Shown piece after piece: positions 17,548 through 25,582 of a DNA stretch of 64,000 bases. Both the position numbers and the translations under genes were made by a program. Within the stretch, counting starts at the first letter, position 1. Each line of letters starts with the position of its first letter. The notes beneath the pieces were generated by a model. The model was not told where the DNA came from, ran no database searches, and saw only the letters and a list, made by a program, of their open reading frames with translations. The stretch lies in NCBI GenBank assembly GCA_052144935.1, contig JBKQPR010000190.1, positions 1-64,000 of the forward strand. The letters run 5' to 3'. This DNA is from JOPF133 sp052144935 (lineage in GTDB: Bacteria > Acidobacteriota > Terriglobia > Bryobacterales > Bryobacteraceae).

Positions 17548-19233
17548 ATGACGAGCAAGACCATTCCCGCGAATCTCGGCGCCGTGGTTGCGGTGCGTGG
17601 CAGCGTGGTAGATATACAGTTCGATGCCCACTTACCACCCATCTACTCGTTGCTGCATGCGAAGGACGCGAAAATCGCCATCGAGGTTTTGACTCAGCTC
17701 GACGCGCGCAGCGTGCGTGGAATCGCTCTGACCCCTACCGAAGGCCTTGCCCGGGGCATGCCGGTGGAAGACACGGGTGGGCCGTTGAAGGCGCCTGTCG
17801 GCAAGTCAATTCTCTCGCGCATGTTCGACGTGTTCGGGAAGGCCATCGACCGCCAGGCCGAACCGACAGACGTCCAATGGCGCTCAATCCATCGGGCGCC
17901 GCCGCCATTGGCGACCCGCTCCACCAAATCCGAGATTTTCGAGACGGGGATCAAGGTGATCGATGTGCTGGTGCCGCTGGAGCGCGGCGGCAAAGGGGGG
18001 CTGTTTGGCGGGGCGGGCGTGGGCAAGACGGTATTGCTCACCGAGATGATTCATAACATGATCGAACACCAGAAAGGTGTGAGCATTTTTTGCGGGATTG
18101 GCGAACGATGCCGGGAAGGGCAAGAGCTTTACAGCGACATGAAGGCGTGCGGCGTGCTGCCGAACATGGTGATGGTGTATGGACAGATGAACGAGCCGCC
18201 GGGCAGCCGGTTTCGAGTTGGCCAGACCGCGCTGACGATGGCCGAGTATTTCCGGGATGACGAGCATCGCGACGTGCTGGTGCTGATCGACAATATCTTC
18301 CGGTTCATCCAGGCCGGCATGGAGGTGTCCGGCTTGATGGGCCAAATGCCGTCGCGCCTGGGCTATCAGCCCACGCTGGGGACCGAACTGTCGGCGTTGG
18401 AGGAGCGCATCGCCAACACCGATACCGGCGCCATTACGTCCATTCAGGCGGTGTATGTGCCAGCGGACGACTTGACCGACCCGGCGGCGGTGCACACGTT
18501 TTCGCACCTGTCGACGTCCATCGTGCTTTCGCGCAAGCGCGCGAGTGAAGGGCTTTACCCGGCTGTCGATCTGCTGCAATCCAACTCCAAAATGGCGACG
18601 CCCGGCATCGTCGGCGAACGGCATTATCTCCTGGCGCAGGAGATCCGAAAGACGCTCGCGCAGTACGAGGATCTCAAGGACATCATCGCCATGCTCGGCT
18701 TGGAACAACTGGCGCCGGAAGATCGCAAAGTAGTCGCCCGCGCCCGGCGGCTGGATAGATTCCTCACGCAGCCGTTTTTCACCACGGAGCAGTTTAGCGG
18801 CATCAAGGGAAAAACCGTCAGCCTCAAAGACTCGCTCGATGGCTGCGAACGAATCCTGCGCGATGAATTCAAAGACTACCCGGAGAGCGCGCTCTACATG
18901 ATCGGGGCGATTGATGAAGCGAAGGCAAAGGTCAAAACCAGCGAGCCAGTAGCCAAAGCCGAACCTGGGTCCAAAACCGGGGCCCAGGGCGCCCCGAAGC
19001 CTGCCGGCGATTCCAAAGCCGAGGCCAAGCCTGACCCGAAGCCTGCCGGCGATTCCAAAACCGAGGCCCAGGGCGCCCCGAAGCCTGCCGGCGATTCCAA
19101 AACCGAGGCCAAGCCTGACCCGAAACCTGCCGGCGGCTCTAAGCCCAAGGCCAAATCCGAACCGCAGCCGAAGCCCGAACCGAAACCTGAAGCGGAGGTC
19201 AAACATGCCGCAGCCGGCGCTCATGAATCTTAA
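17548..19233 (+). CDS. atpD: N-type ATPase subunit beta with long C-terminal low-complexity tail
   Basis: Catalytic subunit of the alternative (N-type) rotary ATPase. It has 561 residues against about 460-480 for normal beta subunits. The Walker A GGAGVGKT lies at 154-161, and the GIGERCREG and AYFRD-like motifs (MAEYFRDDEHRDVL) are present. The core ends near residue 460. The rest is a tail of four roughly 13-residue repeats built on KPAGDSK. I chose the ATG at 17548 (AAGG five bases upstream); upstream codons lie inside the GH130 gene. The beta-epsilon-first order is diagnostic of N-ATPase operons. Confidence 0.92.
   Translation: MTSKTIPANLGAVVAVRGSVVDIQFDAHLPPIYSLLHAKDAKIAIEVLTQLDARSVRGIALTPTEGLARGMPVEDTGGPLKAPVGKSILSRMFDVFGKAIDRQAEPTDVQWRSIHRAPPPLATRSTKSEIFETGIKVIDVLVPLERGGKGGLFGGAGVGKTVLLTEMIHNMIEHQKGVSIFCGIGERCREGQELYSDMKACGVLPNMVMVYGQMNEPPGSRFRVGQTALTMAEYFRDDEHRDVLVLIDNIFRFIQAGMEVSGLMGQMPSRLGYQPTLGTELSALEERIANTDTGAITSIQAVYVPADDLTDPAAVHTFSHLSTSIVLSRKRASEGLYPAVDLLQSNSKMATPGIVGERHYLLAQEIRKTLAQYEDLKDIIAMLGLEQLAPEDRKVVARARRLDRFLTQPFFTTEQFSGIKGKTVSLKDSLDGCERILRDEFKDYPESALYMIGAIDEAKAKVKTSEPVAKAEPGSKTGAQGAPKPAGDSKAEAKPDPKPAGDSKTEAQGAPKPAGDSKTEAKPDPKPAGGSKPKAKSEPQPKPEPKPEAEVKHAAAGAHES
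18985..19200 (+). repeat. Coding repeat: tail of N-ATPase beta
   Basis: About four imperfect units of some 40 bp encode (G/D)(A)PKPAGDSK(T/A)EA-type repeats, then a KPKAKSEPQPKPEPKPEAE end. Units are nearly identical at DNA level, suggesting recent expansion by slippage. The product is rich in Lys, Glu, Pro and Ala and is expected to be disordered. Confidence 0.8.
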
Positions 19234-19612
19234 GATTCTCCTGCCGTTCCAAATCTTCGCCGAGAAAGCCGGCGTTTCGCGCATCGTTGCGGAGACCCGC
19301 GAAGGCTCGTTCGGACTCCTGCCACACCGCCTGGACTGCGTCGCGGCGCTCGCGCCCGGGATTCTGACCTACGAAAATGCAGCCGAGGGCGAGGTTTTTG
19401 TGGCCGTCGATGAAGGTGTGCTGGTCAAGACCGGTTTGGACGTGCTCGTCTCCGTGCGCAACGCAATTGGCGGAACGGACCTCGGCCATCTACATGAAGC
19501 CGTGGATCGGGAGTTTCTGAACCTGAACGAACGCGAGCAGAGCGTCCGCTCGGTGATGGCGAGAATGGAGAGCGATTTCATCCGCCGCTTAGTGAGGTTT
19601 CATCATGAGTGA
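19205..19612 (+). CDS. atpC: N-type ATPase subunit epsilon
   Basis: This 135-residue protein has the epsilon beta-sandwich pattern (ILLPFQIFAEKAGVSRIVAETREGSFGLLPHR, then LTYENAAEGEVFVAVDEGVL) and a C-terminal helical half. The ATG at 19205 lies 6 bases after GGAGG and inside the end of beta (29-base overlap). A second ATG at 19223 (MNLKILLPF) is possible. Epsilon links the central stalk to the rotor; the C-terminal helices may regulate ATP hydrolysis. Confidence 0.9.
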   Translation: MPQPALMNLKILLPFQIFAEKAGVSRIVAETREGSFGLLPHRLDCVAALAPGILTYENAAEGEVFVAVDEGVLVKTGLDVLVSVRNAIGGTDLGHLHEAVDREFLNLNEREQSVRSVMARMESDFIRRLVRFHHE

Positions 19613-19940
19613 GGACCCGGAAATCGACAGCGCCAAAGACCGGACCGCATTCAGCCGCGAGGTCGCCGCGAAGGCGGCACGCAAGCTCAGGGCGCGTACT
19701 TCCAATCAGGGCGTCTGGTCTGGCTTGGGCATGCTGGGGCTTATCGGCTGGTCGGTGGTGGTTCCGACGCTCCTGGGCACGGCACTCGGCATCTGGCTGG
19801 ACAATCGCCATCCAGGAGGCCACTCGTGGACCCTGATGCTGCTGGTCACCGGCCTGGCCATCGGCTGCTTGAATGCCTGGCATTGGGTGGACAAGGAAGA
19901 CAAGGAGATGAGAGAGGAACGGGGTAATCATGATAAGTGA
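19605..19940 (+). CDS. atpQ: N-type ATPase AtpQ (AtpI-like) membrane protein
   Basis: A 111-residue protein with two membrane helices (GVWSGLGMLGLIGWSVVVPT, then WTLMLLVTGLAIGCLNAWHW) separated by ALGIWLDNRHPGGHS. This is the AtpQ/AtpI-like pattern found only in N-ATPase operons at this position. It is thought to help assemble the rotor ring or transport divalent cations. The start overlaps the epsilon stop, and its end overlaps atpR by 11 bases. Confidence 0.85.
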   Translation: MSEDPEIDSAKDRTAFSREVAAKAARKLRARTSNQGVWSGLGMLGLIGWSVVVPTLLGTALGIWLDNRHPGGHSWTLMLLVTGLAIGCLNAWHWVDKEDKEMREERGNHDK

Positions 19941-20244
19941 CACTGTGAGTCTGGTGCTGGCTCTGGCCGCCGGCATCTTTCTCGGCGTGATATTCTTCGG
20001 CGGCCTTTGGTGGACGATTCGCAAGGGCATTTCATCCGAACAGCCGGCGCTCGTGTTCGTCGGCAGCCTGTTGCTGCGAACCAGCCTTGCTCTGGCCGGT
20101 TTCTATTTTATCGGGCGCGGTCATTGGGAAAGGCTCCTGGCGTGCCTCCTGGGATTTGTCATGGTCCGCCTGATCGAGGCGCGCCTCATCCGCGCGCTGG
20201 AAAAGCCCACTTACCTGGCACAGGCGGCCGGCCATGCACCTTAG
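19930..20244 (+). CDS. atpR: N-type ATPase AtpR membrane protein
   Basis: A 104-residue protein with three predicted helices (VSLVLALAAGIFLGVIFFGG; ALVFVGSLLLRTSLALAGFY; RLLACLLGFVMVRLIEARLI). Membrane arginines in the second and third helices match AtpR, a subunit specific to N-ATPases and proposed to contact the c ring carboxylate. Genes on both sides overlap it, so it is part of a tightly packed operon. Confidence 0.85.
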   Translation: MISDTVSLVLALAAGIFLGVIFFGGLWWTIRKGISSEQPALVFVGSLLLRTSLALAGFYFIGRGHWERLLACLLGFVMVRLIEARLIRALEKPTYLAQAAGHAP

Positions 20245-20935
20245 TCCCGATCAGATCGTCTTCTGGCAACACGGGTTTCTCAAGCTCAATGCCACCATTG
20301 TATTCACGTGGGCTCTGATGATCGTGCTGGCCGGGGGTTCGAGACTCGTCACGCGCAACCTCTCCAACGGCCTCGACCGTTCCCGCTGGCAGAACCTTCT
20401 GGAAATCGTTGTCACTGGCATCCAGAAACAAATTGAAGAGGTCGGTCTGAGTCATCCGCGGAAATATATCGGCTTTCTGGGAACGCTCTTCGTATTTGTC
20501 GCCGCAGCCAGTCTATGCACCGTCATTCCCGGCTACGATCCGCCGACTGCTTCGCTCTCGACCACGGCCGCACTTGCCCTGAGCGTGTTTGTGGCCGTGC
20601 CGTTCTTTGGCATTGAGGACCAAGGCGTGCGCAGTTACCTCAAGTCTTATACCAAGCCGACGGTTGTCATGCTGCCATTCAACATCATCAGCGAACTCTC
20701 GCGCACGCTGGCCCTGGCCGTCCGCTTGTTCGGCAACATGATGAGCGGGGCGATGATTGTCGGTATCCTGCTTACGATTACGCCCTTCATCTTCCCGATC
20801 GTCATGACCGTGCTCGGCCTGCTCACCGGCATGGTGCAGGCCTACATATTCAGCATCCTGGCAGCGGTCTATATCGCGGCCGCAACCCGAGTGCGCAAGC
20901 CCAAACCTGAACCCGATGCAACGCAGGCAGCATGA
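20234..20935 (+). CDS. atpB: N-type ATPase subunit a
   Basis: This 233-residue membrane stator protein carries the essential arginine in SRTLALAVRLFGNMMSG and the usual FNIISELSR lead-in. About five hydrophobic helices are visible. It forms the ion half-channels against the c ring. The start overlaps atpR by 11 bases. This is the only a subunit in the window; the housekeeping cluster at 47.7 kb has none. Confidence 0.92.
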   Translation: MHLSPDQIVFWQHGFLKLNATIVFTWALMIVLAGGSRLVTRNLSNGLDRSRWQNLLEIVVTGIQKQIEEVGLSHPRKYIGFLGTLFVFVAAASLCTVIPGYDPPTASLSTTAALALSVFVAVPFFGIEDQGVRSYLKSYTKPTVVMLPFNIISELSRTLALAVRLFGNMMSGAMIVGILLTITPFIFPIVMTVLGLLTGMVQAYIFSILAAVYIAAATRVRKPKPEPDATQAA

Positions 20936-20960
20936 ACTACAGCAAGAAAAGGAGAATACT

Positions 20961-21242
20961 TTGGATAGCATGACTATGATCGCGGTGGCATCCATTGTCA
21001 TCGCCGGAATTACTACCGGTTTCGGCACCATGGGACCCGCGCTGGCGGAGGGGCGGGCGGTCGCGACGGCGCTAACTTCGCTGGCCCAGCAGCCTGACGC
21101 CTCCGCGACCATCACCCGGACGTTGTTCGTGGGCTTGGCGATGATCGAGTCCACCGCCATCTACTGCTTCGTGGTCTCGATGATTCTCATCTTCGCCAAC
21201 CCGTTCTGGAACCACGTAATCGCGCAAACCGCGGGAAAGTAA
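20961..21242 (+). CDS. atpE: N-type ATPase subunit c with two membrane glutamates
   Basis: A rotor hairpin of 93 residues from the TTG at 20961, chosen because AAAGGAG lies 6 bases before it; an ATG at 20970 is the alternative. Helix 1 contains GPALAEGRA (Glu30) and helix 2 contains AMIESTAIY (Glu63, Ser64, Thr65, Tyr68). By eye alignment to the Ilyobacter c subunit, Glu30 replaces Gln32 and Glu63 is the ion carboxylate. Sodium-type ligands are largely kept, but a studied N-ATPase ring (Burkholderia) was proton-specific, so the coupling ion is not settled. Confidence 0.9.
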   Translation: MDSMTMIAVASIVIAGITTGFGTMGPALAEGRAVATALTSLAQQPDASATITRTLFVGLAMIESTAIYCFVVSMILIFANPFWNHVIAQTAGK

Positions 21243-21245
21243 CCC

Positions 21246-22382
21246 ATGCTTATCGATTGGTTCACCGTCGGTGCGCAGGCGCTCAACTTTCTCATCCTGG
21301 TATGGCTGATGAAGCGATTCCTTTACAAACCGATCCTCCAGGCCATCGATGAGCGGGAGAAGCGGATCGCCACGGAACTGGCGAACGCCGACGCGAAAAG
21401 GGCCGAAGCCCAAAAGGAGCACGACGAGTTCCAGCACAATAGCGCGGAGTTCGACCAGCAACGCGCCGCACTCTTAACCAAAGCGACAGACGAGGCGCAG
21501 GCCGAACGCCAGCGGCTCCTCGACGAAGCGCGCAAGGCCGCCGTGGCTTTGAGTTTGAAGCGGCAGGAAAGGTTGCGAGACGAACAACGTAACTTACGTC
21601 AGGCCATCGGCCGCCGGACACAGCAGGAAGTATTCGCCATCGCACGCAAGGCGCTGACGGATCTCGCCACGGTGAGTTTGGAAGAACGCCTGGGCGAGGT
21701 ATTTACTCGTCGCTTGCGAGAGATGGACGGCAAGGCGAAAGAAGGCCTCGCCACGGCCCTTAAGACAGCCCCTGACCCTGCGGTCGTGCGCAGCACGTTT
21801 GACGTGCCTGCGGAGCAACGCGCGGCCATTCAAAATGCGCTCAACGAAACGTTTTCGGCTGAAGTCCGCGTGCGGTTCGAGACGGCTCCGGACGTGATCA
21901 GTGGCATTGAACTCACCACTAATGGACAAAAGGTGGGGTGGAGCATCGCGGGCTATCTGGCGTCGATGGAGAAGGGCGTCGACGAACTCATGCGAGAGAA
22001 GGACAAACCCGAAGCCAAGGCCGAGCCTAAGCCGGGCGAGCCTAAGCCGGATGAGCCTAAGCCGGATGAGCCGAGGCCGGGTGAGCCTAAGCCGGAAGAG
22101 TCGAAGCCGGATGAGCCGAAGCCGGCCGAGCCTAAGCCGGAAGAACCTAAGCCGGATGAGCCGAAGCCGGATGAGCCGAAGCCGGAAGAACCGAAGCCGG
22201 AAGAACCCAAGCCGGATGAGCCGAAGCCGGCCGAGCCTAAGCCGGATGAGCCGAGGCCGGGTGAGCCGAAGCCGGAAGAGTCGAAGCCGGATGAGCCGAA
22301 GCCGGAAGAACCTAAGCCGGATGAGCCGAAGCCGGCCGAGCCTAAGCCGGAAGAACCTAAGCCCGTCACTAAAGGCCAATGA
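21246..22382 (+). CDS. atpF: N-type ATPase subunit b with delta-like region and KPxEP repeat tail
   Basis: This 378-residue protein starts 3 bases after atpE. One N-terminal membrane helix (FTVGAQALNFLILVWLMKRF) is followed by a long charged coiled coil to about residue 155. A globular delta-like region at about 160-250 fits N-ATPases, which lack a separate delta gene. Residues 257-378 are an almost pure (K/R)PxEP pentapeptide repeat, absent from typical N-ATPase b subunits of about 250 residues. The stop overlaps the alpha start (ATGA). Confidence 0.9.
   Translation: MLIDWFTVGAQALNFLILVWLMKRFLYKPILQAIDEREKRIATELANADAKRAEAQKEHDEFQHNSAEFDQQRAALLTKATDEAQAERQRLLDEARKAAVALSLKRQERLRDEQRNLRQAIGRRTQQEVFAIARKALTDLATVSLEERLGEVFTRRLREMDGKAKEGLATALKTAPDPAVVRSTFDVPAEQRAAIQNALNETFSAEVRVRFETAPDVISGIELTTNGQKVGWSIAGYLASMEKGVDELMREKDKPEAKAEPKPGEPKPDEPKPDEPRPGEPKPEESKPDEPKPAEPKPEEPKPDEPKPDEPKPEEPKPEEPKPDEPKPAEPKPDEPRPGEPKPEESKPDEPKPEEPKPDEPKPAEPKPEEPKPVTKGQ
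22014..22370 (+). repeat. 15-bp coding tandem repeat: tail of N-ATPase b
   Basis: About 23 copies of a 15-bp unit (AAGCCGGATGAGCCT and variants) encode KPDEP, KPEEP, KPAEP, RPGEP and KPEES. A higher-order block (RPGEPKPEESKPDEPKP) occurs twice, so the array grew by duplication of multi-unit segments. The reading frame is kept throughout, implying selection for the protein. Confidence 0.9.
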
Positions 22383-23980
22383 ACATGGAACCCGAGAGCC
22401 TCCAGAACGATTTCGACGAAGCGTTTGCCGCAATCATCCAGGTGCGGGAAGCATTCACGCCGAAGCTGACGCTACGGGAGGTGGGCACCGTCACCAGTGT
22501 CGCAACCGGCATCGCCAAGGTGTCGGGTCTCCCCGGCGTGGGTTTTGAAGAAGTGGTGACGTTTCCCGGCGATGTGCTCGGCATTGCGTTCAACGTGGAC
22601 GCCGACGAAATTGGCGTGGTTCTGCTCGGCGAATACGAGCATCTCCACGCGGGAGACGAGGTCCAGCGCACGGGCCGGGTGATGGACGTAGCCGTGGGTG
22701 ATGGATTGCTTGGGCGCGTCATCGACCCGCTCGGACGGCCGCTGGATGGCAAGGGACCGCTGGTTTCCAGCCAGCGTCTGCCCGTCGAACGCCCCGCCGC
22801 GGCCATCATGGACCGCGCGCCCGTCACGGTGCCTCTCCAGACCGGCCTCGTAGTCATCGATGCGCTCATCCCGGTTGGGCGCGGCCAGCGCGAGTTGATT
22901 CTCGGCGACCGCCAGACGGGCAAGACCGCCATTGCGATCGACGCGATCCTCAACCAGCGCGAACAGAATGTGCTATGCGTTTATTGTGCCATCGGTCAGC
23001 GCGCGTCCGCCGTCGCGAAGTCCGTGGCAAACCTGCGGGAAAAAGGCGCCATGGATTACACGGTCGTGGTCGTCGCCGAGGGCAACGACGCGCCGGGTCT
23101 CTCTTACATCGCTCCTTACGCCGCCACCAGCATCGCAGAGTCGTTCATGCAAGCGGGCCGGGATGTGCTCATCGTTTACGACAACCTCACTCATCACGCG
23201 GAATCCTACCGCGAACTCTCTCTCCTGCTGCGCCGTCCGCCCGGCCGCGAAGCGTTTCCCGGCGATATTTTTTACATCCACTCGCGGCTGCTCGAACGCG
23301 CCACGCACATGCGCCAGGAACTCGGCGGCGGCTCGCTCACCGCGCTGCCCATTATCGAAACCGAAGCGCAGGACATTTCCGCCTATATTCCGACCAACTT
23401 GATTTCCATCACGGATGGGCAGATCTACCTCTCGCCCACGCTATTCGAATTGGGCGTGCTGCCGGCGGTCGATGTCGGAAAATCCGTTTCGCGCGTCGGC
23501 GGTCAAGCGCAACGCGCGGCCTACCGCGCGGTGGCGGGTGACCTCAAGCTTGCCTATGCGCAGTTTGAGGAACTCGAAACCTTTTCCCGATTCGGAGCCC
23601 GCCTGGATGAAGACACTCGCAAAACCATCGAACACGGCCGGCGAATTCGCGCCTGCCTCAAACAGCCGGAATTTTCCCCGGTTCCCGTGCCCGCCCAAAT
23701 CGCCATGCTGCTGGCGTTGACCGCGGAACTCTTCGACCGCGTGCCGCTTGACCGGATGACGGACGCGGGGCACGCCCTGCGCGAGGCGGCCGCGGATATC
23801 CCGGCGGAGGTGCGCGGGCGATTGGATACCGCCCAAAAGCTGAGCGACGAGGATCGCAAAGCGATCATCGAAATCGCCCGCAAATCGCTTGCCCCCTTCC
23901 AGCCCAAGCCTGAACCCAAGTCCAAGCCGGAAGGCAAAACGGATGTCAAGCCCAAGCCTGAACCCGAGAAGAAGTCATGA
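22379..23980 (+). CDS. atpA: N-type ATPase subunit alpha with short charged tail
   Basis: A non-catalytic nucleotide-binding subunit of 533 residues. The P-loop is GDRQTGKT (about 180), with LIVYDNLTHHAESYRELSLLLRRPPGREAFPGD as the typical central block. The body is complete to about 504. Residues 505-533 form a third Lys/Pro/Glu tail (QPKPEPKSKPEGK...). The start overlaps the b stop and the end overlaps gamma, each by ATGA. A second ATG lies two codons in (22385). Confidence 0.93.
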   Translation: MNMEPESLQNDFDEAFAAIIQVREAFTPKLTLREVGTVTSVATGIAKVSGLPGVGFEEVVTFPGDVLGIAFNVDADEIGVVLLGEYEHLHAGDEVQRTGRVMDVAVGDGLLGRVIDPLGRPLDGKGPLVSSQRLPVERPAAAIMDRAPVTVPLQTGLVVIDALIPVGRGQRELILGDRQTGKTAIAIDAILNQREQNVLCVYCAIGQRASAVAKSVANLREKGAMDYTVVVVAEGNDAPGLSYIAPYAATSIAESFMQAGRDVLIVYDNLTHHAESYRELSLLLRRPPGREAFPGDIFYIHSRLLERATHMRQELGGGSLTALPIIETEAQDISAYIPTNLISITDGQIYLSPTLFELGVLPAVDVGKSVSRVGGQAQRAAYRAVAGDLKLAYAQFEELETFSRFGARLDEDTRKTIEHGRRIRACLKQPEFSPVPVPAQIAMLLALTAELFDRVPLDRMTDAGHALREAAADIPAEVRGRLDTAQKLSDEDRKAIIEIARKSLAPFQPKPEPKSKPEGKTDVKPKPEPEKKS

Positions 23981-24873
23981 GCAACACCACGGCGGATCTG
24001 CGCAGAAAGATCGGCGGAGCTGGGGATCTCCAATCTGTCGTCCGCACGATGAAGGCCGTGGCCGCTTCGAGCATCGGACAATATGAGAGATCGGTGGCCG
24101 CGTTGGCCGACTACTATCACGCCGTGGAACTGGGGTTGGGCGCATGCTTCCGGGAAAGCGGGCCGGCGCCCCTGGTTGCAGAACCCAAAGGAAGATCTAT
24201 CGCCGGTGCGATTGGCGCGGTCGTCTTCGGTTCAGATCAGGGACTGGTGGGTCAGTTTAACGATGTGGTGGCCGATTATGCGGTCAAGACGCTGGCGGCT
24301 CTGCCGGCTAAACCCGAGGTCTGGGCCGTCGGTGACCGCGTTCATGAGCGTCTGGCGGACGCGGGCCTGCCGCTGATGGGAGTCTTCGCCGTGCCGAACG
24401 ACGTTAAGACCATCACCCCGCTCGTCGGGCAGATTCTCTTGGAGACCGAGACGCGCCAACGCCGCGGTGAAGTCACCGAACTCCACCTCTTTCACAATCG
24501 TCCCAAGTCAGCGGCGGTCTACGAGCCCGTCAGTCAGCGACTGCTACCGCTGGACGAAGATTGGCGCCGCAAGCTGGCCGCGCTTCCCTGGCCCACGGGA
24601 AACTTGCCCGAAGTCTTGGGTGGAGGCACCGCGACCTTGCGGGCGCTCATCCAAGGATATCTTTTCGTCTCGCTCTTCCGCGCGTGCGCCGAATCCCTCG
24701 CGAGCGAGAACGCGAGCCGCCTGGCGGCCATGCAACGCGCCGACAAAAACATCGACGAGTTGCTGGAGAACCTCAACCGGACATTCCATCGTTTGCGCCA
24801 GAATGGCATCGACGAGGAGCTGTTCGACGTGGTCTCCGGTTTCGAAGCGTTGACAACCAAGGGATCAAGATGA
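23977..24873 (+). CDS. atpG: N-type ATPase subunit gamma
   Basis: This 298-residue central stalk subunit has the usual N-terminal helix (TADLRRKIGGAGDLQSVVRTMKAVAASS) and C-terminal helix (QRADKNIDELLENLNRTFHRLRQ). The middle (VVFGSDQGLVGQFND) matches the gamma GSDRGLCG region. It starts in ATGA overlap with alpha, and its own stop overlaps the ATG of a broken polyphosphate kinase 2 gene. Gamma rotates with the c ring. No separate delta gene exists, as expected for N-ATPases. Confidence 0.9.
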   Translation: MSNTTADLRRKIGGAGDLQSVVRTMKAVAASSIGQYERSVAALADYYHAVELGLGACFRESGPAPLVAEPKGRSIAGAIGAVVFGSDQGLVGQFNDVVADYAVKTLAALPAKPEVWAVGDRVHERLADAGLPLMGVFAVPNDVKTITPLVGQILLETETRQRRGEVTELHLFHNRPKSAAVYEPVSQRLLPLDEDWRRKLAALPWPTGNLPEVLGGGTATLRALIQGYLFVSLFRACAESLASENASRLAAMQRADKNIDELLENLNRTFHRLRQNGIDEELFDVVSGFEALTTKGSR

Positions 24874-25087
24874 AAATCGATTCGAAGGATTTCCGTGTGC
24901 GGCCCGCAGAAAAGGTCAAAACTCAAAGACTTGCCGACGATTGTGAAGCCGTTCTATGAGTCGAGGAAGCAGTATCAGAACTCCTGGGAGAACACGTCGA
25001 GGCGCCGAGATCCCTGCAACTTCACTACGCGTCCAACCGCTATGCCTTGCTTCTCATTTTTTCAGGCGATGAGTTACAAAAGGTGAC
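24870..25087 (+). pseudogene. ppk2: Polyphosphate kinase 2 remnant, truncated and frameshifted
   Basis: The ATG overlaps the gamma stop (ATGA) and reads MKIDSKDFRVRPAEKVK, a PPK2 start. Three frame switches follow. An extra A after GTCAAA restores LKDLPTIVKPFYESRKQYQ. One missing base restores LLGEHVEAP and LQLHYASNRYALLLIF. An extra T before CAGGCGATG restores QAM. Sequence then diverges to SYKR and stop, before the Walker A region expected next. PPK2 enzymes phosphorylate nucleotides from polyphosphate. About 70 of some 270-300 residues survive, so it cannot be active. Confidence 0.85.
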
Positions 25088-25582
25088 ACTCTTACGCGCG
25101 CGCGGGGAATAACGCGCTTGTTTGCAACAGCCGTTTGGCATGGTTGTGCGTTGGCGGGATTGAGGCGGATGTCCTGTACACGGCAGCCTGCCGCCTGGCC
25201 GAGAGCACGATCGGGACCGTGAGGCGCAACGGCGGCGCTGAATACCTGGTGAGCACCGGCCTGCCCGTTCCGGAAGGTCTGCGCAGGGCGAATCGTCGCC
25301 AAGGATCCCGGCATTGGCCTGAGCTTGCGCGCGGTGGAGTTCCGGCAGTCGCCCGAGTTTTGGTCCGGAGCGCGTCACGCGCTTCGACATCCGGTTCGGC
25401 CTCGGGTAGCGCTTTTTGTCCACAATGGTGCTGCTGCCGCTGCCGACGCCTCGGGCCAGGCACGGGATTGCGTGCGTTGAAGGCGGCCCAACGCATTTTG
25501 GGCTCAGGTCGGGCGATCACTTGCAGCGCGTCTGTACCGTTTGTCCATCGGCGGCTGACGGAGTGCGGGGGCCCGGTCGCCA
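25088..25582. other. Gene-poor stretch with possible degraded outer-membrane protein end
   Basis: About 495 bases without a credible intact gene. Plus-strand frames near 25310-25409 give LSLRAVEFRQSPEFW and, one frame over, ERVTRFDIRFGLG followed by a stop. This looks like the closing strand of a beta-barrel, but the match is too short to name. A long frame at 25135-25632 has no protein-like features and overlaps the kinase gene antisense. Confidence 0.3.
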
